Positions 27,840 through 37,666 of a DNA stretch of 37,666 nt are shown in pieces (the first letter of the stretch is position 1; each line of letters starts with the position of its first letter). A program made the translations under genes and the position numbers. Where the stretch lies: assembly GCA_005879795.1 (NCBI GenBank), contig VBKJ01000138.1, positions 1 to 37,666 of the forward strand. The letters run 5' to 3'. Origin of the DNA: Deltaproteobacteria bacterium (GTDB taxonomy: Bacteria > Desulfobacterota > Binatia > DP-6). The notes beneath the pieces are model-generated. The model made no database searches. It worked only from the letters and a program-made list of their open reading frames with translations, and was not told the origin of the DNA.

Positions 27840-28294
27840 CAGCGGCTCGGGCGGCGCGCCGCGCGGGGGCGCCGGCTCGGGGTGCCGGACTGCGGTCCGA
27901 TCCACACCCGCCCGCCCCGGAAGTGCTCGCGCTTCCAGATCGGTACGATCGCCTTCAGGCGATCGATCAGCCAGCGGCAGGCGGCGAACGCCTCGGCGCG
28001 GTGCCCGGCCGAGACCGCGATCGCCACGCTCGCCTGGCCGATGGGCACGAGCCCGATCCGGTGCGCCATGGCGACCTTCCGGATGGGCCACCGCCGCTCG
28101 GCCTCCGCGGCGAGGCGGCGCATCTCGGCCGCCGCCATGCGGCCGTAGGCCTCGTACTCGAGGCGCACGACACGCCGGCCGGCGTTCCGGTTGCGCGTCG
28201 TCCCGAGGAAGACGACGACCGCGCCCGCGGCCGGGTCGCGCACGGCGCGCACCAGGCGCTCGAGCACGATCGGCGTGCGCACGATGCGGAACAT
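27839..28294 (-). CDS. moaE: molybdopterin synthase large subunit
   Basis: A 151-residue MoaE. It transfers sulfur from the MoaD thiocarboxylate to precursor Z (cPMP) to form molybdopterin. Family motifs are GAVVVFLGTTRNRN, LEYEAYGRMA, HRIGLVPIGQASVAIAVSAGHR and PIWKREHF, whose lysine is the catalytic residue. The last 15 residues are Arg/Pro-rich and beyond the usual end. It starts 3 bases after the moaD stop. Confidence 0.95.
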   Translation of the reverse strand: MFRIVRTPIVLERLVRAVRDPAAGAVVVFLGTTRNRNAGRRVVRLEYEAYGRMAAAEMRRLAAEAERRWPIRKVAMAHRIGLVPIGQASVAIAVSAGHRAEAFAACRWLIDRLKAIVPIWKREHFRGGRVWIGPQSGTPSRRPRAARRPSR

Positions 28295-28297
28295 CGC

Positions 28298-28549
28298 CTA
28301 GGAGGCCTCCCGGGCTCCCCCGCTCACGGGCGGGAAGAACGCCACCTCGTCACCGTCGGCCAGGCGGTGCCCCGGCTCGACGTACACCTCGTTCACCGCG
28401 AACCGCACGAGGATCCGGGCGAGCTCCGGCCGCTCCGCGACCAGCGCGCGCCAGAGCGCGCCGACGGTCGTCCCCGGCTCGACGCTCCGCTCGGCGCGCG
28501 CCCCCATCCGCTCGCGCAGCGCGGCGAAGAAGACGAGCCGCACGCGCAT
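28298..28549 (-). CDS. moaD: molybdopterin synthase sulfur-carrier subunit MoaD with a C-terminal extension
   Basis: An 83-residue beta-grasp protein with the MoaD pattern: VRLVFFAALRERMG, the middle helix ALWRALVAERPEL, FAVNEVYVEPGHRLADGDEVAFFPPVSGG. MoaD works through a thiocarboxylate on its very last glycine. Here Gly-Gly is at 77-78 but five residues follow (AREAS) before the stop. The protein would need trimming, or the sequence has a changed stop. Gaps of 3 bases to both moaB and moaE place it in one transcript with its partner. Confidence 0.92.
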   Translation of the reverse strand: MRVRLVFFAALRERMGARAERSVEPGTTVGALWRALVAERPELARILVRFAVNEVYVEPGHRLADGDEVAFFPPVSGGAREAS

Positions 28550-28552
28550 CGC

Positions 28553-29065
28553 TCAGCCGCGCACCAGGTGGACCATGTGGCCGAGCTCCGGGAGGAGGAG
28601 CTTCTGCATCGCGAGCTCGACCGCCGCCGGCGCGCCGGGGAGCGAGACGACGATCTTGCCGCGCGCCACGCCCGCCACCGCGCGCGACAGCATGGCCGCC
28701 GAGCCCACCTGCTGATACGAGAGCATGCGGAAGAGCTCGCCGAAGCCGTCGAGGCGCTTCTCGAGAAGACCCGTCACCGCCTCGTAGGTGGTGTCGCGCG
28801 GCGCGAGCCCCGTGCCCCCGTCGACGATCACGGCGTCCAGGCCGGGCACGCCGAAGAGCTCCTCGAGGTGGGCGCGGATGCGCCCCGGGTCGTCGGGCAG
28901 GATGGCATAGGAGAGGATGCGGTGTCCCCCTTCCTCGAGCAATGCGCGGATGCACACGCCGCTCGCGTCGCTCTCGGGCGTGCGTGTGTCGCTCACCGTG
29001 ACGATGGCGCACACGGCGTGCTGCGCCTTCGCCTGGTGATGCGGCCGATGCGGGGGCGCCCCCAT
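28553..29065 (-). CDS. moaB: molybdenum cofactor biosynthesis protein MoaB
   Basis: A 170-residue MoaB/MogA-family protein that adenylates molybdopterin before molybdate insertion. VTVSDTRTPESDASG, VIVDGGTGLAPRDTTYEAV and VSLPGAPAAVELAMQKLLLPELGHMV are family signatures. The first 15 residues are a His/Pro-rich leader not shared by the family. It lies 3 bases after the zinc-ribbon gene and 3 bases before moaD. moaA, moaC and moeA are not in the window. Confidence 0.94.
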   Translation of the reverse strand: MGAPPHRPHHQAKAQHAVCAIVTVSDTRTPESDASGVCIRALLEEGGHRILSYAILPDDPGRIRAHLEELFGVPGLDAVIVDGGTGLAPRDTTYEAVTGLLEKRLDGFGELFRMLSYQQVGSAAMLSRAVAGVARGKIVVSLPGAPAAVELAMQKLLLPELGHMVHLVRG

Positions 29066-29068
29066 CGC

Positions 29069-29284
29069 TCACCCCATCACGCGCGGCAGCGGCTCGATCT
29101 TGGACGCGCAGGGCGTTCCGCAACGCTGGCAGACGTACTCGTGCTTCTCGCCGTCGAGCAGCACGAGGAGGAGGCGCTTGCGGACCGGCATCGCCTGGCG
29201 GCAGCGGGGGCAGTGGAGCAGGCTCGCCTCGAGCGAGCCGTAACCTTCGGGCGCGCGCGGGCGGCGCGGGGGACCACCGAGCAT
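29069..29284 (-). CDS. small zinc-ribbon protein, hypothetical
   Basis: A 71-residue basic protein with two Cys pairs, CPRC and CQRC, about 24 residues apart, giving a four-Cys zinc ribbon. No family is recognised. It is first in the moaB-D-E run, so it might regulate or assist cofactor synthesis, but that is only positional. No ribosome site is visible; TAACGG lies 7 bases before the ATG, a possible leaderless start. It is divergent from miaB across 66 bases. Confidence 0.6.
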   Translation of the reverse strand: MLGGPPRRPRAPEGYGSLEASLLHCPRCRQAMPVRKRLLLVLLDGEKHEYVCQRCGTPCASKIEPLPRVMG

Positions 29285-29350
29285 CCCAAGACCGTTAGCC
29301 CGTCGGGCGCGCGGCTGCAACGGCGCTTGCCGCCCCCCGGACGCACGGCT

Positions 29351-30663
<1,313 letters not shown>

Positions 30664-30667
<4 letters not shown>

Positions 30668-31404
30668 CCCAGGTGACCGAGGTCGCACCGGACCTCTTCC
30701 GCATCTCGACCTTCGTCCCGGAGGCCGACCTCACGTTCAACCAGTTCCTCGTCCGTGACGACGAGCCGCTCCTCTTCCACACCGGGCTCCGCAAGACGTT
30801 CCCGGTGGTGCGCGCGGCGGTGGCGAGGGTCATCGATCCCGCACGTGTCCGTTGGATCGGCTTCAGCCACTTCGAAGCCGACGAATGCGGCGCGCTGAAC
30901 GACTGGCTCGCGCTCGCGCCGCGGGCCCAGGCGGCGTGCGGCGTCGTGGGTGCCGTCGTCAGCGTGGACGACGTCGCCGACCGGCCGGCGCGGCCGCTCT
31001 CGGACGGCGAGGTCATCGTGACGGGGCGGTACCGCTGGCGCTACTGCCGCACGCCGCACGTGCCCCACGGCTGGGACGCGGGCCTCCTCTTCGAGGCGAC
31101 CGAGCGCACGCTCCTCTGCTCGGATCTCCTGCAGCAGAACGGCGAGGTCGAGCCGATCACCGCCTCCGATGTGATCGGGCGCTTCCGCGACGCGCTCCTC
31201 GGCTACCAGGCCGGGCCGTTCGCGAACTACCTCCCCTACACCCCGATGACGGAAGGCATCCTCGCGAGCCTGGCGGCGCTCCAGCCGAAGACCCTCGCCG
31301 TCATGCACGGCTCGACCTTCGTGGGCGAGGGGGCGCGAGCGCTGCGCGAGTGCGCGGCCGTCTTCCGGGAAGTGATGGGCGGGGAGCACCATGGAGCCGC
31401 GTGA
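30664..31404 (+). CDS. flavodiiron-like metallo-beta-lactamase fold protein
   Basis: A 246-residue MBL-fold protein whose metal motif is not the hydrolase HxHxDH but H69-x-E71-x-D73, with H135, D154 and H215. Spacing D154 to H215 and H135 to D154 matches the diiron site of flavodiiron proteins, which reduce O2 or NO to water or N2O. The flavodoxin domain of true flavodiiron proteins is absent, so electrons must come from another carrier. It could scavenge oxygen near the oxygen-sensitive MiaB, with which it is translationally coupled, but the link is inference. Sensor proteins of the ODP family are an alternative. Confidence 0.85.
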
Positions 31405-32284
31405 GGTCACGCTCCACGGCCACCGGCTGAGCTACCGCGCGGGCGGCTCCGGCCCGCTGCTGGTCCTGATCCACGGCATCACGGCCAGCGCCGCCACCTG
31501 GGACGAGGTGCTGCCCTGGCTCGCCGAGCGCCACGCCGTCGTCGCCCCGGACCTGTTCGGCCACGGCCGCTCCGCCAAGCCGCGCGGCGACTACTCGCTC
31601 GGCGCCTACGCGAACGGCATCCGCGACCTCCTCGAGGTCCTCGGCCATCCGCGCGCCACGATCGTCGGGCACTCGCTCGGCGGCGGCATTGCCTTGCAGT
31701 TCGCCTACCAGTACCCGGAGCGCTGCGAGCGCCTGGTGCTGGTCTCGAGCGGCGGCCTCGGGCGCGAGGTACACGCGGGCCTCCGCGCCGCAGCCCTCCC
31801 GGGCTCCGAGTGGGTGCTGCCTCTCATCTGCACGCGCGGGCTGCTCGACGCGGTGGACGGGGTGGCGCGCTTCGTGGGGCGCGCCGGCCTCCGGGCCGCG
31901 CCCGACCTCGAGGAGATCTGGCGCGGCTACGCCTCGCTCGGCGACGCGGACTGCCGCCAGGCCTTCGTCCACACGCTGCGCACCATCATCGACCCGAGCG
32001 GCCAGCGCGTGAACGCCACCGATCGCCTCTACCTCGCCGCCGGGCTGCCGACGATGATCGTGTGGGGTGAGCAGGACCGGGTGATCCCGCCCGCGCACGC
32101 GCACGCCGCGCACGCGGCGATGCCCGGGAGCCGGCTCGAGCTCTTTCCCGACGCGGGCCACTTCCCGCACCGCTCGAACCCGCGGCGCTTCGTCGAGGTG
32201 CTGCTCGACTTCGTGCGTTCGACCGCGCCGGCGCGGCTGGACGACGCGCGCTTGCGCGAGCGGCTGCGCGGCGGGGCGGGCTGA
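31391..32284 (+). CDS. alpha/beta hydrolase
   Basis: A 297-residue alpha/beta-hydrolase-fold enzyme. The oxyanion strand is [15 protein letters not shown], the nucleophile is Ser95 in GHSLGGGI, the acid is Asp229 in [10 protein letters not shown], and the base is His257 in DAGHFPH. Resemblance to meta-cleavage hydrolases and haloalkane-dehalogenase-like esterases does not define the substrate. It overlaps the preceding gene by 14 bases and is last in the miaB run, followed by a strong hairpin. Confidence 0.9.
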   Translation: MEPREVTLHGHRLSYRAGGSGPLLVLIHGITASAATWDEVLPWLAERHAVVAPDLFGHGRSAKPRGDYSLGAYANGIRDLLEVLGHPRATIVGHSLGGGIALQFAYQYPERCERLVLVSSGGLGREVHAGLRAAALPGSEWVLPLICTRGLLDAVDGVARFVGRAGLRAAPDLEEIWRGYASLGDADCRQAFVHTLRTIIDPSGQRVNATDRLYLAAGLPTMIVWGEQDRVIPPAHAHAAHAAMPGSRLELFPDAGHFPHRSNPRRFVEVLLDFVRSTAPARLDDARLRERLRGGAG

Positions 32285-32285
32285 A

Positions 32286-32317
32286 GGGCGCGGACCCAGC
32301 GCCGCAGGTCCGCGCCC
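32286..32317. terminator. bidirectional terminator hairpin
   Basis: A perfect 11-bp inverted repeat, GGGCGCGGACC (32286-32296) and GGTCCGCGCCC (32307-32317), with a 10-base loop. It fills the 41-base gap between the convergent alpha/beta hydrolase and groEL copy 2, and so can serve both strands. No U-run is present. Confidence 0.65.
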
Positions 32318-32325
32318 GCCGCGTC

Positions 32326-34314
<1,989 letters not shown>

Positions 34315-34372
34315 TCACATGGGTTGGACTCGACCGCGGCGGCGAAGGGCGCGCCGCCCGCCGCCGGGCGCA

Positions 34373-34400
34373 AAAGTAAAATCGCTCCTCGGAGAGTCAA
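34373..34400 (-). promoter_or_regulatory. promoter of groESL copy 2
   Basis: On the minus strand TTGACT (34400-34395), a 16-base spacer and TACTTT (34378-34373), in the only AT-rich island of the gap. A leader of roughly 100 bases precedes groES. No CIRCE repeat is seen here either. Confidence 0.55.
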
Positions 34401-34522
34401 CACCCCGGGCCTGGTCCCGCCCGGCGAGGGCCGATCCGGACCGAGCCCCGCGGGGTCGAGAAGGCGGCGCGGGTCCGGCGGCCGGCCCACCCCGGGCCGG
34501 GACGCCCGCGACCGTTCGCTGC

Positions 34523-34528
34523 TAGAGT
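34523..34528 (+). promoter_or_regulatory. -10 box of a probable leaderless promoter for the DUF309 gene
   Basis: TAGAGT (4 of 6 to consensus) followed by exactly 7 bases and the GTG at 34536. No ribosome site is present. No convincing -35 box is seen. Confidence 0.35.
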
Positions 34529-34535
34529 GGCGGGC

Positions 34536-34928
34536 GTGCCCCCGGACCGATTTCCGCCGGGCTTCGGGGCGGGCGTGCGGCTCTTCAACGCGGGCGCCTT
34601 CTTCGCTGCCCACGAGGCCTTCGAGGAACTCCTCGACGTGACCGAGGACAACGACTGCTGGGAGTGCCTGGTGGCGCTCATCCAGGTCGCCGTCGGCTAT
34701 CACAAGTGCGTCTCGGGCCATCCCGGCGCGGCGCGAATGCTCGGCCTCGGAGCCGCCAAGCTGGCGCCCTTTCCGGCCGTCTTTCGCCGCGTGGCGGTCG
34801 GCCGGCTCCGCCGCCGGGTGGCCGACGACCTGGCCACCCTGCAGGCCGGCGGCTCGCTGGCCGCCGGCATCGAGGCCTCGCCGCCGCGCATCGAGATGAG
34901 CCGTGAGCCGGCGCGCCCGGCTGAGTGA
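34536..34928 (+). CDS. DUF309 family protein
   Basis: A 130-residue helical protein. The family motif is [17 protein letters not shown] (usual form NxGxFFxAHExLExxW), followed by the conserved helix [13 protein letters not shown]. The His/Glu pattern suggests a metal or catalytic site, but no function has been established. The start could be GTG 34536 or, 3 codons upstream, GTG 34527; I favour 34536 because a -10-like TAGAGT ends 7 bases before it. The gene stands alone. The 186-base gap after it (34929-35114) shows only a short CCGGCC-GA-GGCCGG palindrome. Confidence 0.82.
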   Translation: MPPDRFPPGFGAGVRLFNAGAFFAAHEAFEELLDVTEDNDCWECLVALIQVAVGYHKCVSGHPGAARMLGLGAAKLAPFPAVFRRVAVGRLRRRVADDLATLQAGGSLAAGIEASPPRIEMSREPARPAE

Positions 34929-35114
34929 CCCTCCCCCAGCGAGTCGGGCCGAGCTCACCGATTTCCGTCGGACGGGCTCGCGCGTTGCCGGCCGAGGCCG
35001 GGCTTCGTGACGCCGCCCCTGCCGCCCGCGGCGCCGATCGACTCGGCCCCGGCGGCGCAGTGTGACCTACGACGCCGCCCACGCAGTAGGCCGGCGGCCG
35101 AGCGGGGGCGGGCG

Positions 35115-36188
35115 CTACGCCGGCGTGCCCACGACGTGCGTGGAGCCGTTGCCGGTGCCGTTGATCGTCGGGCGCGGCGGGAGCGCGGTCGGCTCGATCA
35201 CCCCGCGCTTCACCAGGTCGGCGAGCGCCATGTCGAGCGTCTGCATGCCGACGCGCTGGCCGGTCTGCATCATCGACGGGATCTGGTGGAGCTTGGCCTC
35301 GCGGATCAGGTTACGCACGGCCGGCACGCCGATCAGGATCTCGCACGCCGCCACGCGCCCGCCGCCGCCCTTCTTCTTGAGAAGCGTCTGCGCGACCACC
35401 GCCTCGAGCGATTCCGAGAGCATCGTCCGGATCTGGGCCTGCTGCCCGGCGGGGAAGACGTCGATGATGCGGTCGATGGTCTTGGGCGCGCTCGAGGTGT
35501 GCAGAGTCCCGAAGACCAGGTGCCCGGTCTCGGCCGCGGTGAGTGCGAGTGAGATGGTCTCCAGGTCGCGCATCTCGCCGATCAGGATCACGTCGGGGTC
35601 TTCGCGCAGCGCGCTGCGCAGCGCGTTGCTGAACGACTCGGTGTGCGGGCCGACCTCGCGCTGGTTCACGAGGCAGCGCTTCGGCGGGTGCACGAACTCG
35701 ATCGGATCCTCGACCGTCAGGATGTGCGCGTCCCAGGTCTGGTTGATGACGTCGACCATCGCGGCGAGGGTGGTCGACTTGCCGGAGCCCGTCGGCCCGG
35801 TCACCAGGATGAGTCCGCGCTCGCGGGTGCAGAGATCCTTCAACACCGGCGGCATGTTGAGCGAGTCGAGCGAGGGGATCTGGGTCGGGATGGTGCGCAG
35901 CACCGCGCCCGGCCCGCGGCTGTGCAGGAAGACGTTGACGCGGAAGCGGCCCTTGCCGGGCAGCTCGCACGCGAAGTCGACCTCGTGCTCGCGGTCGAAG
36001 CGCGCGCGCTGTGGCTCGTTCATGATGGCGTTGACGAGCTCGTTCACGCTCTCCGGCGTGAGCGTGGGGTGCTCGGTGCGCACGAGGTCGCCGTGGACAC
36101 GAAGCATCGGCGGCTCGCCGCAGCTCAGGTGCAGGTCCGAGGCGCCCTTCTCGGCGGCCTCGCGGAGCAGCGTTTCCATGGTCGGCAT
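35115..36188 (-). CDS. pilT: type IV pilus retraction ATPase PilT
   Basis: A 357-residue hexameric ATPase powering pilus retraction and twitching. The N-terminal PAS-like domain starts LREAAEKGASDLHLSCGEPPMLRVHG. Walker A is GPTGSGKST (131-139), the Asp box is TVEDPIEFVH, Walker B is DVILIGEMRD (199-208), the His box is GHLVFGTLHTSSAPKTIDR, and the PilT-specific AIRNLIRE motif appears as AVRNLIREAK. GGAGG lies 9 bases before the ATG. No other pilus gene is in the window, which is common for pilT paralogs. Confidence 0.96.
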   Translation of the reverse strand: MPTMETLLREAAEKGASDLHLSCGEPPMLRVHGDLVRTEHPTLTPESVNELVNAIMNEPQRARFDREHEVDFACELPGKGRFRVNVFLHSRGPGAVLRTIPTQIPSLDSLNMPPVLKDLCTRERGLILVTGPTGSGKSTTLAAMVDVINQTWDAHILTVEDPIEFVHPPKRCLVNQREVGPHTESFSNALRSALREDPDVILIGEMRDLETISLALTAAETGHLVFGTLHTSSAPKTIDRIIDVFPAGQQAQIRTMLSESLEAVVAQTLLKKKGGGGRVAACEILIGVPAVRNLIREAKLHQIPSMMQTGQRVGMQTLDMALADLVKRGVIEPTALPPRPTINGTGNGSTHVVGTPA

Positions 36189-36316
36189 GGGTCTCGTCCT
36201 CCAGCGGGGATGGGACCGTGCTCCGCTGCAAGAGCCGGGCCAGGCAGCGACCGGGCTGTGCGGGGCCCATGCGCGGGCGAAGCGGCGCCCGCGTGACGCT
36301 CAGCGTCCAGATCCGA

Positions 36317-36724
36317 TCAGGCGAGGGCGGCCTTCCGCCGGGTGAGGAGCAGGGCGGTGCCGCTCGACACCCCGACGGCCACGAGCGCGTAGACGACGCT
36401 GAAGATGACGTATCCCGCGCCCGGCTCGTGTTCGCCGCGCACGGTGAACGCGATCAGGTTGACGACCACGTATGCGGCGTAGGCGTACGCCATCGGCAGC
36501 GCGAAGCGGCGCAGCCGCCAGATGCCGGCGGCGTAGACGAGCAGGTAGATGCCGAAGAGCGGCCCGAGGATCGCGTTGGCCGTGCCGCTCGTGCGCTGGC
36601 CGAAGAAGACGAAGCCGGTGCGCGCGCCGCCCAGCTGGAGGGGCTTCAGCAGGTTCGAGACCGCGACCATCCCGAGCAGGATCGCGAACGTGGTGAGCGC
36701 GGGGCCCCGTCGCGCGGACGCCAT
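36317..36724 (-). CDS. small four-helix membrane protein, hypothetical
   Basis: A 135-residue protein with four hydrophobic segments at about residues 9-25, 50-66, 73-92 and 101-125, and no recognised domain. Short basic loops (WRLRRF, LLTRRKAALA) suggest cytoplasmic positions. The ATG at 36724 has no ribosome site; TAGCGT lies 8 bases upstream, a possible leaderless start. The 127-base gap to pilT holds nothing clear. Function unknown. Confidence 0.65.
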   Translation of the reverse strand: MASARRGPALTTFAILLGMVAVSNLLKPLQLGGARTGFVFFGQRTSGTANAILGPLFGIYLLVYAAGIWRLRRFALPMAYAYAAYVVVNLIAFTVRGEHEPGAGYVIFSVVYALVAVGVSSGTALLLTRRKAALA

Positions 36725-36822
36725 CGGGCGCGACGCTAGAGGATGCGCACCGCCCGTGTCAACGCGCGGCACTCATGGTGAGCGGAAAGCGACATCGAGC
36801 ATGCGGCGCGAGCTTACCCGCG

Positions 36823-37368
36823 TCACGGGAGCGCATCGAGGCACGCCCAGATGCGTTCGTCCGGCGGATGATCAGCGGGATGCTCGTTGCGGTGCGCGAA
36901 GCGCACGATCCCCTCCCGGTCGATCACGAACGCGCCGGACATCTGGTACACGTTACCGGACCTGGGCAGCGAGACCTCGCGCAGGCGTGTCAGCACGGTC
37001 CACAGCCCCGTCACCAGGCTCGGCCCGAAGAGCTGCCGGAGGCCCACCTTCTGGAGCCCGAAGGCCGCGTATGCGGGCTCGCCCGGGTAGTCGACGAGGC
37101 ACGTGAACGGGACCTCGTGCGCCGCGCAGAACTCGCGCGAATGCTCGGGCGTGCCCGTCGTCACCGCAAAGCAGCGCACGGGCCTCTGCTCGTAGCCCGC
37201 GCGCGCGCGGCGCAACTGCGCCACGTGATCGTGGCAGGCGATTCAGCCGTAGTGGCGGAGGAAGAAGAGGACAGCCGGCTGCCCGGCGGCGAGCGCACGC
37301 AGCTTCGCGGCGGTGCCGTCAGTGTGGAGTAGCTTCACGTCCGGTGCGGGCGCGCCGACCGCGACCAT
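36823..37368 (-). CDS. peroxiredoxin-like (AhpC/TSA_2) protein, candidate selenoprotein with in-frame UGA
   Basis: Read from ATG 37368, the frame gives a thioredoxin-fold start (VGAPAPDVKLLHTDGT, then PAVLFFLRHYG), an in-frame TGA at codon 42 (37245-37243), then IACHDHVAQLRRARAGYEQ and a complete C-terminal part of the AhpC/TSA_2 family (FAVTTGTPEHSREFCAAHEV, GAFVIDREGIVRFAHRN, ADHPPDE). The TGA sits at the position of the catalytic Cys in the family's CxxC motif, giving UxxC (U42, C45). The total would be 181 residues, a normal family length. A candidate SECIS stem follows. If UGA is not decoded, only a useless fragment from GTG 37224 would remain. A TGC-to-TGA sequencing error or nonsense mutation is the alternative. 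Confidence 0.8.
37206..37225 (-). promoter_or_regulatory. candidate bacterial SECIS stem-loop
   Basis: On the minus strand CGTGGCGC (37225-37218) pairs with GCGCCGCG (37213-37206), 8 bp including one G-U pair, around the tetraloop AGUU. The loop begins 25 bases after the UGA, within the 16-37 base window expected of bacterial SECIS elements, and has a G in its second position as the model requires. It lies inside coding sequence, as bacterial SECIS elements do. SelB binding is not shown. Confidence 0.5.
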
Positions 37369-37375
37369 CGCGGTG

Positions 37376-37381
37376 ATTGTA
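37376..37381 (-). promoter_or_regulatory. -10 box before the candidate selenoprotein gene
   Basis: On the minus strand TACAAT (37381-37376), 5 of 6 to TATAAT, with 7 bases to the ATG at 37368. There is no ribosome site and no clear -35 box at 17 bases. Transcription would begin at the ATG. Confidence 0.45.
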
Positions 37382-37401
37382 TAGCGCTGCCGCCGCGGGT
37401 C

Positions 37402-37666
37402 TTACAAGGTGCGCAGAGCGACCAGCCACGAGCCGGCGACGGCCGCCAGCGCGCCGCAGGCGAGCACCCACTGCGCGGGCCGCCCGGGCGGGCGCACGAC
37501 CAGCAGCGCCGCCGCCACGCCGAGCATGCCACCGACGAGGAGCCCGAAGAGGTGCGCCACGATGTCCGCCTCGCGATCCGACCCGAGCATCGCGAGGAGC
37601 GCCAGGCTGCCGGCGACGGGCAGCCACGCGCCGCGACGCCGGCGCTTGCGCCCGAACTGCAGCCCG
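37402..37666 (-). CDS. rhomboid-family protein, C-terminal part (cut by window edge)
   Basis: An open frame enters from the right edge and ends TAA at 37404-37402. It reads a basic loop (GRKRRRRGAWLPVAG), then a helix SLALLAML, the segment SDREADIVAHLFGLLVGGMLG and two more hydrophobic stretches. The AHLFGLLVG motif carries the catalytic His of rhomboid intramembrane serine proteases; the Ser-bearing GxSG part lies beyond the window. The stop is 33 bases before the peroxiredoxin-like gene on the same strand, so co-transcription is possible. Confidence 0.75.
   Translation of the reverse strand, partial: GLQFGRKRRRRGAWLPVAGSLALLAMLGSDREADIVAHLFGLLVGGMLGVAAALLVVRPPGRPAQWVLACGALAAVAGSWLVALRTL

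Noticed and set aside
34988-35001. CCGGCC-GA-GGCCGG palindrome in the DUF309-pilT gap
   Set aside because: A two-base loop is sterically poor and such GC palindromes are expected by chance in this composition.
37220-37235. Small palindromic hairpin GCCAC-N6-GTGGC just after the UGA as the SECIS
   Set aside because: Its loop starts only 12 bases after the UGA, closer than the usual 16-37 bases, and it overlaps the better-placed 8-bp stem at 37206-37225.

Overview
The window is a 37.7 kb piece of a very GC-rich bacterial chromosome with almost no spare DNA. Genes are packed into long runs with 1-11 base overlaps. The protein complement is Gram-negative in style: Mpl/LdcA muropeptide recycling, outer-membrane-type lipoproteins, PilT, bactofilin, paired DUF507 proteins and two GroESL operons. 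I infer a deltaproteobacterial-type lineage (Desulfobacterota, Myxococcota or Binatota-like). No rRNA or other taxonomic marker in the window settles this.

Layout. 1-400: debris of a frameshifted gene and a promoter. 407-802 (+): small phasin-like coiled-coil protein. 806-7387 (-): tight eight-gene run read maf, yggS, proC, yggT, DUF167, fmdB, hyuA, hyuB. 7551-8270: signal-peptide gene broken by a decayed IS3-family element. 8411-10480 (+): lytic transglycosylase, converging on a (-) operon ldcA, serine hydrolase, mpl (13851-10375); together these make a murein turnover and recycling cluster. 13909-14462 (+): two overlapping DUF507 genes. 14665-16600 (+): groES-groEL copy 1. 16801-20861 (+): classic ffh-rpsP-khpA-rimM-trmD-RNA methyltransferase-rplS operon. 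29284-20863 (-): ten-gene run of zinc ribbon, moaB, moaD, moaE, cation/proton antiporter with USP tail, TPR lipoprotein, DUF4292-like lipoprotein, oppD, oppF, bactofilin. 29351-32284 (+): miaB, flavodiiron-like metallo-hydrolase, alpha/beta hydrolase. 34265-32326 (-): groES-groEL copy 2. 34536-34928 (+): DUF309. 36188-35115 (-): pilT. 36724-36317 (-): small membrane protein. 37368-36823 (-): peroxiredoxin-like gene with an in-frame UGA. 37666-37402 (-): rhomboid C-terminus cut by the window edge.

The most notable item is at the right end. The peroxiredoxin-like gene only makes sense if an in-frame UGA at 37245-37243 is read as selenocysteine in a UxxC redox motif. An 8-bp stem with an AGUU loop lies at the right distance downstream to be a bacterial SECIS element. 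A standard gene caller would report only a truncated C-terminal piece starting at 37224. Other points worth a second look are a probable CTG start for hyuA, a MoaD with residues after its Gly-Gly, two GroESL operons in inverted orientation with different GroEL tails, a 106-bp convergent overlap between slt and mpl, and a recurring -10 box seven or eight bases before start codons that suggests leaderless transcripts.
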